From Pseudomonas sp. MRSN 12121 (GTDB lineage Bacteria > Pseudomonadota > Gammaproteobacteria > Pseudomonadales > Pseudomonadaceae): a DNA stretch of 64,000 nucleotides. The stretch is taken from NCBI RefSeq assembly GCF_000931465.1, contig NZ_CP010892.1, positions 6,471,388 through 6,535,387 of the forward strand. The letters run 5' to 3'. Below, one piece after another: positions 57,841 to 64,000 of the stretch (within the stretch, counting starts at the first letter, position 1; every line of letters starts with the position of its first letter). The translations under genes were made by a program, and so were the position numbers. Below the pieces are notes generated by a model, which was not told where the DNA came from, did no database searches, and saw only the letters and a list, made by a program, of their open reading frames with translations.

Positions 57841-58320
57841 TCAGTCGCGCGCTAGAAGGCGCGGGGCAAGCTCTTTGAGAGCGCGGCGATACACCTCGCG
57901 CTTGAATGTCACCACCTGGCCCAACGGATACCAATAACTGACCCAGCGCCAGCCATCGAACTCCGGTTTACCGGTCAAATCCATCCGCACCCGCTGCTCG
58001 TTGGAGATCAGGCGCAGGAGAAACCATTTCTGCTTCTGGCCGATGCACAGCGGCTGGCTATGAGTACGTACCAGGCGTTGCGGCAAACGATAGCGCAACC
58101 AGCCTCGGGTACAGGCGAGAATTTGCACATCCTCGCGCTCCAGGCCGACTTCTTCGTTCAACTCGCGGTACAGAGCGTCTTCCGGCGTTTCTTCGGGGTT
58201 GATTCCCCCTTGCGGAAACTGCCAGGCATCTTGATTGATACGGCGAGCCCATAGCACCTGGCCAGCATCATTCGTCAGAATGATCCCGACATTGGGGCGG
58301 AAACCATCGGGGTCGATCAC
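57841..58320 (-). CDS. rppH: RNA pyrophosphohydrolase
   Basis: 159 residues from a GTG at 58320 (VIDPDGFRPNVGI); an upstream in-frame ATG at 58380 has no ribosome site and would give an unusual extension. Nudix box GGINPEETPEDALYRELNEE (GX5EX7REUXEEXGU) is at about residues 37-58. Removes pyrophosphate from 5'-triphosphorylated mRNA, opening it to RNase E decay. Co-directional with ptsP. Confidence 0.95.
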   Translation of the reverse strand: MIDPDGFRPNVGIILTNDAGQVLWARRINQDAWQFPQGGINPEETPEDALYRELNEEVGLEREDVQILACTRGWLRYRLPQRLVRTHSQPLCIGQKQKWFLLRLISNEQRVRMDLTGKPEFDGWRWVSYWYPLGQVVTFKREVYRRALKELAPRLLARD

Positions 58321-58463
58321 GGCAACAACCTCGCAAACGCATGTCGCCGCATTGTTCCACAAAGGTTGTGAAAGCAGCAACGAGGCTTCCTACCTTATGT
58401 GCACTCTTGTGAAAAGACCGTATTCTGATCGCCTTTTTTCAGACTTATCAGCGAGTAACCGCG

Positions 58464-59120
58464 ATGCGCCTGGCTTTATTCGACTTGGACAACACCCTTC
58501 TGGGCGGCGACAGTGACCACGCCTGGGGCGATTACCTGTGCGAACGAGGCTTCCTCGACGCCGTCACCTACAAGGCCCGCAATGACGAGTTCTACCAGGA
58601 CTACCTGGCCGGCAAACTCGACAATGCCGCGTACCTGAACTTCTGCCTGGAAATTCTCGGCCGCACCGAGATGGACGTGCTCGACCAATGGCACCGCGAC
58701 TACATGCGCGACTGCATCGAACCGCTGATGCTGCCCAAGGCCGCGCAACTGCTGGCCAAGCACAAGGCTGCCGGCGACAAGCTGGTGATCATCACCGCCA
58801 CCAACCGCTTCGTCACCGCGCCGATCGCCGAACGCCTGGGCGTGGAAACCCTGATCGCTACCGAGTGCGAGATGCTCGACGGCCGCTACACCGGCCGCAG
58901 CACCGATATCCCGTGCTTTCGCGAAGGCAAGGTGACCCGCCTGGCGCGCTGGCTCGAGGAAACCGGCCATAGCCTGGAAGACAGCTACTTCTATAGCGAT
59001 TCGATGAATGACTTGCCGCTGCTGGAACAGGTGGCGAACCCGGTCGCGGTGGATCCGGACCCGAACCTGCGGGCCGAGGCCGAGCGCCGCGGCTGGCCGG
59101 TGATCAGCCTGCGCGACTGA
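58464..59120 (+). CDS. HAD-IB family phosphatase (possible histidinol-phosphatase)
   Basis: 218 residues. HAD motif I LFDLDNTLLGGDSDHAW (nucleophile Asp), motif II LVIITATNRFVTAPIAE, motif III Lys in REGKVTRLARWLEE, and the last acidic motif FYSDSMNDLPLL: the SerB/IB pattern. The P. aeruginosa gene at this position, next to rppH-ptsP, has been described as a histidinol-phosphatase; I give that as a candidate. Divergent from rppH by 143 bp. Confidence 0.85.
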   Translation: MRLALFDLDNTLLGGDSDHAWGDYLCERGFLDAVTYKARNDEFYQDYLAGKLDNAAYLNFCLEILGRTEMDVLDQWHRDYMRDCIEPLMLPKAAQLLAKHKAAGDKLVIITATNRFVTAPIAERLGVETLIATECEMLDGRYTGRSTDIPCFREGKVTRLARWLEETGHSLEDSYFYSDSMNDLPLLEQVANPVAVDPDPNLRAEAERRGWPVISLRD

Positions 59121-59129
59121 AGACACCAA

Positions 59130-59200
59130 CGCGAACCCGCTCGCTCCTGCAGATCGGCGTGAACGACGCCTTTCCCCGTAGCGGCGAGCTGGCGCGCGAT
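59130..59200. repeat. Decayed REPIN remnant
   Basis: CGCGAACCCGCTCGCTCCTG (59130 onward) and CGTAGCGGCGAGCTGGCGCG (59177 onward) still align with the REP arms but have many substitutions. Between convergent HAD and DUF2269 genes. Confidence 0.6.
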
Positions 59201-59207
59201 CAGGCCG

Positions 59208-59621
59208 TCAAACCGGCTTGGCGCCCATCAATCCGGCGATCGCCACGAACCCCAGCAGACTGATGACCGCCAGCGCCAGGGTGAAATTCAGGTTGCCGCC
59301 CCTGCCCAACCGCAGGCGATTGAGCCGCGCCACCAGCCAGAACCAGCACAGCGCCGCCACCATATAGAGGATGCTGGAGCCCAGGATCCAGGTTTGCCCC
59401 AGTGGCCAGCCGATCAGGTGCACCAGCCACCAGCCGGTGAACGGCATGCTGACCAGGCTGATGCCCATCAGCAGCCATACGAACGCCCACGGGCGCTGCA
59501 GGGTAACGGTTGGGCCGGCGCTGCGCTTGCGCCAGGCCAGCAGCGCCAGGCCGAGGCCGCTGAGCAACAGCAATGCGGTAGCGGCGATGTGGATCACCTT
59601 GAGGGTGGTCAGCGTTTCCAT
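59208..59621 (-). CDS. DUF2269 family membrane protein
   Basis: 137 residues, four hydrophobic helices (about 10-28, 45-62, 75-95, 112-132). Recognised as DUF2269 from the conserved HIAATALLLLSGLGLALLAW N-terminal helix and MPFTGWWLVHLIGWPL. Function unknown. The same gene lies between ilvA and the HAD phosphatase in other Pseudomonas. Confidence 0.85.
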   Translation of the reverse strand: METLTTLKVIHIAATALLLLSGLGLALLAWRKRSAGPTVTLQRPWAFVWLLMGISLVSMPFTGWWLVHLIGWPLGQTWILGSSILYMVAALCWFWLVARLNRLRLGRGGNLNFTLALAVISLLGFVAIAGLMGAKPV

Positions 59622-59661
59622 GTAGTCGACTCCTTGAGGCCTTGCTCACCAGCGTAGCCGT

Positions 59662-61176
59662 TCAGCCCAGGAACAGCTGATACGCCGGGTTATCACTCTC
59701 GTCCCAATAGGGGTAACCGATTTGCGCCAGCGCCGCCGGTACCAGATGGCGTTCGTCCGCCGGCACTTGCAAGCCCGCGACCACCCGGCCGTCGGCCGCG
59801 CCATGGTTGCGATAGTGGAACATCGAGATGTTCCAGCGCCCGCCCAGCTTGTTGAGGAAGTTGAACAGCGCCCCCGGGCGTTCCGGGAACTCGAAGCGAA
59901 ACACCACCTCGTCGCTGACCCGCGCCGCATGCCCGCCGACCATATGACGGATGTGCAGCTTGGCCAGTTCGTTGTCGGTCAGGTCGGTCACCGGGAAACC
60001 CTGCTCGGACAGGCTGGCGATCAGCGCGCTGCGCGGGTCGTTTTCCGGATGGGTCTGCACGCCGACGAAAATGTGCGCCTCGCTGCCGGTGTTGTAGCGG
60101 TAGTTGAATTCGGTGATCTGCCGCTTGCCGACGGCCTCGCAGAACGCCTTGAAGCTGCCCGGCTTCTCGGGAATGGTCACGGCGATGATGGCTTCGCGGC
60201 CTTCACCCAGCTCGGCGCGCTCGGCGACATGCCGCAGGCGGTCGAAATTGACATTGGCGCCGGAATCGATGGCCACCAGGGTCTGCCCGCTGACGCCACG
60301 CTGCTCGACGTACTTCTTGATCCCGGCCACGCCCAGGGCGCCGGCCGGCTCGGTGATGGAGCGGGTGTCGTCGTAGATGTCCTTGATCGCCGCGCAGATC
60401 TCATCAGTGCTGACGGTGATCACCTCATCCACGTAGTCCTTGCAGATGTCGAAGGTGTGCTGGCCGATCTGCGCCACCGCGACGCCGTCGGCGAAGATGC
60501 CCACGGTCGGCAACACCACGCGCTCGCTGGCGGCCATGGCCGCTTGCAGGCAGTTGGAGTCGTCCGGCTCGACGCCGATAATGCGGATTTCCGGCCGCAG
60601 GTATTTGACGTAGGCCGCGATCCCGGCGATCAGTCCGCCGCCGCCGACCGGAACGAAGATCGCGTCCAGCGGCCCCGGGTGCTGGCGCAGGATCTCCATC
60701 GCCACGGTGCCCTGCCCGGCGATGGTGTGCGGATCGTCGTACGGATGGATATAGACGTAGCCCTTTTCGTCCACCAGCTTCAGCGAGTAGGCCAGGGCCT
60801 CCGGAAAGGAATCGCCATGCAGCACCACCTTGCCGCCGCGGGAGCGCACGCCTTCGACCTTGATTTCCGGGGTGGTCTTGGGCATCACGATGGTTGCCTT
60901 CACCCCCAGCACCTTGGCCGCCAGGGCCAGGCCCTGGGCATGGTTGCCGGCCGACGCGGTCACCACGCCGCGGGCGCGCTCGGCATCGCTGAGCTGGGTC
61001 AGCTTGTTGTAGGCGCCGCGAATCTTGAACGAGAACACCGGCTGCAAGTCTTCGCGCTTGAGCCAGACCTGGTTGCCCAGCCGCTCGGAGAGCTGGCGGG
61101 CCGTCTGCAACGGGGTTTCTACGGCAACGTCGTAAACGCGCGAGGTGAGGATCTTCTTGACGTACTGTTCGAGCAT
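59662..61176 (-). CDS. ilvA: Threonine ammonia-lyase, biosynthetic
   Basis: 504 residues. PLP enzyme that converts threonine to 2-oxobutanoate, first step of isoleucine synthesis. PLP-Lys is in FSFKIRGAYNKL near residue 55; the glycine-rich loop FVPVGGGGLIAGIA and GSN-like ASAGNHAQGLAL are in place. Two ACT-like regulatory domains at the C-terminus (about 325-500: EKPGSFKAFC, ERPGALFNFLNKLG) give isoleucine feedback control. Full-length, divergent from rpiA. Confidence 0.97.
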   Translation of the reverse strand: MLEQYVKKILTSRVYDVAVETPLQTARQLSERLGNQVWLKREDLQPVFSFKIRGAYNKLTQLSDAERARGVVTASAGNHAQGLALAAKVLGVKATIVMPKTTPEIKVEGVRSRGGKVVLHGDSFPEALAYSLKLVDEKGYVYIHPYDDPHTIAGQGTVAMEILRQHPGPLDAIFVPVGGGGLIAGIAAYVKYLRPEIRIIGVEPDDSNCLQAAMAASERVVLPTVGIFADGVAVAQIGQHTFDICKDYVDEVITVSTDEICAAIKDIYDDTRSITEPAGALGVAGIKKYVEQRGVSGQTLVAIDSGANVNFDRLRHVAERAELGEGREAIIAVTIPEKPGSFKAFCEAVGKRQITEFNYRYNTGSEAHIFVGVQTHPENDPRSALIASLSEQGFPVTDLTDNELAKLHIRHMVGGHAARVSDEVVFRFEFPERPGALFNFLNKLGGRWNISMFHYRNHGAADGRVVAGLQVPADERHLVPAALAQIGYPYWDESDNPAYQLFLG

Positions 61177-61390
61177 CGGAAAGCATCACTGAGCGGGTTG
61201 GGCAGGGCCAGCGAGTCTAACCCAGCGTTTGCCCGGGCGACCACACGAATCCCGAGGTTTTAGAGCCTGCGGCCCAGGCCCGGTGGCGCGCTGCGCTGTC
61301 TCGACCCGCCAATCGGGCAATGACCTTCCCCGCGGCGGCGCCTATAATGCCGGCCTTTCCGTCCCCCCCTTGCCCGCTTCCGGAGCCCGC

Positions 61391-62062
61391 ATGACCCAGG
61401 ATCAACTCAAACAGGCCGTGGCCCAGGCTGCCGTCGACCTCATCCTCCCGAAACTCGATGACAAGAGCATCGTCGGGGTCGGCACCGGCTCCACCGCCAA
61501 CTGCTTCATCGATGCCCTGGCCCAGCACAAGGCCGCCTTCGACGGTGCGGTCGCCAGCTCCGAAGCCACCGCGGCGCGCCTCAAGGGCCACGGCATTCCG
61601 GTGTACGAGCTGAATACCGTCAGCGACCTGGAGTTCTACATCGACGGCGCCGACGAAAGCGACGAGCACCTGAACCTGATCAAGGGCGGCGGCGCAGCCC
61701 TGACCCGCGAGAAGATCGTCGCGGCGGTGGCCAAGACCTTCATCTGCATCGCCGACGCCAGCAAGCTGGTGCCGGTGCTGGGCAATTTCCCGCTGCCGGT
61801 GGAAGTGATCCCCATGGCCCGCAGCCACGTGGCCCGCGAACTGGTGAAACTGGGCGGCGACCCGGTCTACCGCGAAGGCGTGATCACCGACAACGGCAAC
61901 ATCATCCTCGACGTGCACAACATGCAGATCACCAACCCGGTGGAGCTGGAAGCCCAGATCAACGCCATTGTCGGCGTGGTCACCAACGGCCTGTTCGCTG
62001 CCCGCCCGGCCGACGTGCTGCTGCTGGGCACCAGCGAAGGCGTGAAGACCCTCACCGCCTGA
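61391..62062 (+). CDS. rpiA: Ribose-5-phosphate isomerase A
   Basis: 223 residues from ATG 61391. Interconverts ribose 5-phosphate and ribulose 5-phosphate. Diagnostic are VGVGTGSTANCFIDAL (phosphate loop), YIDGADESDEHLNLIKGGGA (catalytic Asp, Lys) and SHVARELVKLGGDPVYREG. The gap to the divergent ilvA (61177-61390) contains TATAATG at 61341 region, a fitting -10 sequence. Confidence 0.97.
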   Translation: MTQDQLKQAVAQAAVDLILPKLDDKSIVGVGTGSTANCFIDALAQHKAAFDGAVASSEATAARLKGHGIPVYELNTVSDLEFYIDGADESDEHLNLIKGGGAALTREKIVAAVAKTFICIADASKLVPVLGNFPLPVEVIPMARSHVARELVKLGGDPVYREGVITDNGNIILDVHNMQITNPVELEAQINAIVGVVTNGLFAARPADVLLLGTSEGVKTLTA

Positions 62063-62072
62063 TCCCTCCGGT

Positions 62073-62101
62073 TTCGCCCCTGCCGCCATGGCCGGGGCGA
62101 A
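62073..62101 (+). terminator. Weak terminator-like hairpin after rpiA
   Basis: TTCGCCCC (62073-62080) pairs with GGGGCGAA (62094-62101), 10 bp after the stop. Its 13-nt loop is long and no T-run follows, so the assignment is tentative. Confidence 0.4.
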
Positions 62102-62353
62102 TGCTTCGCTCCCCGCCTGCCCCTTCTTGCGCCCCTCTTTCGTTCGTACTGCTACTTTTCGCCGCATTTCGTCGCAGGAATCTCCGATTTCGCGCACCAG
62201 GTCTCAGTCTGGCGAACGGCTTCGCGTATCAAATCCGTTACAAATTACAGCCAGGCGACACCCGATTTAAGCGATGCGCCAATCCAGCGTCGCCCGGGGA
62301 ATGAGGCGCGCATCGTGCAATGCCTTCCGTTTTCCCTCTCAAGGACGATCACT
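62102..62353. other. Intergenic region upstream of the autotransporter gene
   Basis: About 250 bp, lower in GC around 62215-62270 (ATCAAATCCGTTACAAATTA), which probably includes the promoter. No clear -35/-10 pair, repeat or RNA gene was identified. AAGGA at 62341-62345 is the ribosome site for the GTG at 62354. Confidence 0.5.
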
Positions 62354-64000
62354 GTGCTCAAACCCCTCGCGCTCGCTGTCAGCCTGGGCAGCGCCCTGCT
62401 GGCCACCCCGGCCTTCGCCTACGAATACGGCGAACACGCCGCCACCACGCTGGACAAGCTGATCAACGATTACCCGGGCCGCTACCGCGGCACCGCCAAC
62501 TTCGCCGGCGCCGCCGACTGGATGCAAAGCCGGATGGGCAGCGCCTATGACATCAGCCGCCAGGACTTCACCTGGACCGCCGGTGGGAGCACCCGCCGCT
62601 CGCAAAACGTGCTGGCCTACGCTGCCGGGACCCGGCCGCAATACGTGGTGCTCGGCGCGCATTTCGACACTTATTTCGGGCGCCCGGCCTTGCAGGGCCT
62701 GGACGACAACGGTTCCGGCGCCAGCGTGCTGACGGAAATCGCCCGCAACCTGGACGGCCTGCCACTGGAAAACGGCCTGCAGGTGGTCGGCTTCGGCGCC
62801 GAAGAAGAAGGCCTGCGCGGCTCCAGGGCGTTCGTCGACTCGCTCAGCGCCAGCCAGCGCGCCAACATGCTCGCCATGATCAACCTCGACAGCCTGATCA
62901 CCGGCGACATGATGTATGCCCATGCCGGGCAGAACAGCACCGCCAACCCGGCCCTGGCTGCGCTGCGCGAACACACCCTGCAAATCGCCAGGGAGCTGCA
63001 GATCAACCTGTTCACCAACCCCGGGCTCGACCCGGCGTACCCCGCGGGCACCGGTTGTTGCAGCGACGGCGAAGCCTTCGAGGGGTTGAACATCCCGATT
63101 CTCTATATCGAGGCCACCAACTGGGAAATCGGCGATCTGGACGGCTATACCCAGACCACCAATCCGGCCATTCCCGGCGGCTCGACCTGGCATGATCCCG
63201 CCGAGGACAACAAGGCAGTACTGACCAACGCCTTCGGCCAGGAGCGCATCGACCAGCGCCTGCGCGACTACTCGCGCCTGCTCAGCCGCTTGGTTCTCGA
63301 ACTGACCAACGCCGACCTGCTGGCCTCCACCGCGTCCGGCGGCGCCGTGGCGCGCAACCAGCAGGATCACCTGCAGCGCCAGCACCAGGCCATGGTCCGG
63401 CTGCATGACCGGCGCTGGCTGACCTTGCAGGCGATGGGCCGGGAAGTCGGCAGTTTCGATGGCGAGATCGGCATCGACGGCGAATACAGCCCCGACAGCG
63501 GCTTCGATAGCGCACCGAACCCCGAGGCGCGCCGGCTCGGCGTGCACGCCCTGGGCGACTACCAGCTCAATGCGAGCCTGAATATCGGCGCCAGCCTCAG
63601 CTACCAGAACGGCCGCGACAAGCTCGAGCATCGCGGCAAGCTCGACAGCGACACCTGGCAGGCGGCGGTCTACGCCTTGCTCAACGATGGCGGCCCGCAA
63701 TGGCTGGCCGGCGACCTGAGCGTCGGTCGCACAAGCTTCGAATCCAAGCGCAACCTGGTGATCCAGGCCAACGGCGGCCCGGTGCTGCTGAACCAGAAGC
63801 TGACCGGCGATACCGACGCCCTGTCCCTCGGCGCCCGCATGCTCGGGGGCTACGACCTGGATTTCGGCGCGATCAAGAGCGGCCCGTTCGCCGGTCTCGA
63901 CTACACCCACTACCGCATCGACTCGTTCCACGAAAAGCAGGACCTGCGCACCGCGCTGGGCTACGAGGAGCAGTCGTTCGAGTCGCTGGAAGCCAGCCTC
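62354..64000 (+). CDS. aaaA: Autotransporter aminopeptidase, AaaA-like (partial, runs past the window)
   Basis: 549 open codons from the GTG at 62354 to the window edge. Signal peptide MLKPLALAVSLGSALLATPA (then FA). M28 peptidase passenger with the zinc-site residues H103 (AHFDTY), D118 (LDDNGSG), E150/E151 (GAEEEGLRG), D179 (INLDS) and H280 (WHDP). From about residue 395, alternating beta-strands (LGDYQLNASLNIGASLSYQ) form an autotransporter barrel whose end is off the window. Gene order after rpiA and the M28-plus-barrel design match P. aeruginosa AaaA, an arginine-specific surface aminopeptidase. Confidence 0.85.
   Translation, partial: MLKPLALAVSLGSALLATPAFAYEYGEHAATTLDKLINDYPGRYRGTANFAGAADWMQSRMGSAYDISRQDFTWTAGGSTRRSQNVLAYAAGTRPQYVVLGAHFDTYFGRPALQGLDDNGSGASVLTEIARNLDGLPLENGLQVVGFGAEEEGLRGSRAFVDSLSASQRANMLAMINLDSLITGDMMYAHAGQNSTANPALAALREHTLQIARELQINLFTNPGLDPAYPAGTGCCSDGEAFEGLNIPILYIEATNWEIGDLDGYTQTTNPAIPGGSTWHDPAEDNKAVLTNAFGQERIDQRLRDYSRLLSRLVLELTNADLLASTASGGAVARNQQDHLQRQHQAMVRLHDRRWLTLQAMGREVGSFDGEIGIDGEYSPDSGFDSAPNPEARRLGVHALGDYQLNASLNIGASLSYQNGRDKLEHRGKLDSDTWQAAVYALLNDGGPQWLAGDLSVGRTSFESKRNLVIQANGGPVLLNQKLTGDTDALSLGARMLGGYDLDFGAIKSGPFAGLDYTHYRIDSFHEKQDLRTALGYEEQSFESLEASL

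Noticed and set aside
2686..59200. REP pairs as a CRISPR array
   Set aside because: The repeats are dispersed, inverted and between genes; there are no regular spacers and no cas genes.
1..64000. tRNA, rRNA, prophage, integrative element or toxin-antitoxin genes
   Set aside because: Looked for on both strands by eye and found none; base composition and codon use are uniform apart from short intergenic AT-rich spots.

Overview
The window is high-GC, densely coded chromosomal DNA from a Pseudomonas, most likely of the P. fluorescens complex (protegens/chlororaphis-like). The evidence is gene order (pilT/yggS/proC/yggT/metXW/rdgB/hemW/trmB; thiSG/mtgA/rpoH/ftsXEY/rsmD; coaD/fdx/mutM; ptsP/rppH/ilvA/rpiA/aaaA-like), protein sequences typical of the genus, and many copies of the 'GTAGGAGCGAGCTTGC' REP family of that group. 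Almost everything is core genome. I see no rRNA, tRNA, CRISPR array, insertion sequence, prophage or integrase.

Layout. 1-7.2 kb: start of pilT (reverse), then yggS, proC, yggT, yggU, metX-metW, a DUF4426 lipoprotein-like/secreted protein, rdgB, hemW and DUF3392. 7.4-10.4 kb: kptA, then on the reverse strand trmB, thiG, thiS and a DUF423 protein. 10.5-15.5 kb: mtgA converges on rpoH-ftsX-ftsE-ftsY. 15.9-21.3 kb: two M16 proteases, rsmD, a YheT-like hydrolase and an AraC regulator. 21.4-26.7 kb: a sulfurtransferase, then a TetR gene divergent from an aldehyde dehydrogenase / Tat-lipoprotein / GMC oxidoreductase operon. 26.9-31 kb: coaD, ferredoxin, mutM, an HDOD protein and rlmI. 31-38.3 kb: two related membrane proteins, ilvD, phosphorylcholine phosphatase and the cystine transporter tcyP. 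38.6-42 kb: folA, then a DUF2868/DUF3482 membrane-protein/GTPase pair. 42-48.9 kb: a phosphonate utilisation cluster (PhnZ-like HD oxygenase, FAD oxidoreductase, AEP-type ABC transporter, LysR). 48.9-51.8 kb: divergent cadA/cadR metal resistance. 51.9-55.5 kb: thyA, lgt, a TauE/SafE transporter, an NRDE protein. 55.5-64 kb: ptsP, rppH, a HAD phosphatase, DUF2269, ilvA, rpiA and the first 549 codons of an autotransporter aminopeptidase (AaaA-like), cut by the window edge.

Accessory interest lies in three catabolic or resistance modules and in the repeats. The phosphonate cluster has a PhnZ-type oxygenase with its metal ligands in place, but no visible PhnY* hydroxylase to make its substrate. 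The TetR-controlled module looks like an alcohol-to-aldehyde-to-acid oxidation pathway, with a near-ideal operator sitting exactly between -35 and -10. CadA has a long His-rich N-terminus encoded by two hexanucleotide microsatellites. There are about a dozen REP pairs (REPINs), four of which combine one short and one long arm, and two copies of a second, larger inverted repeat, one of which carries expanding 8-bp arrays at both ends.

Limits: no alignment or database search was run. Family names come from recognition of motifs and gene order; promoter calls are by eye.
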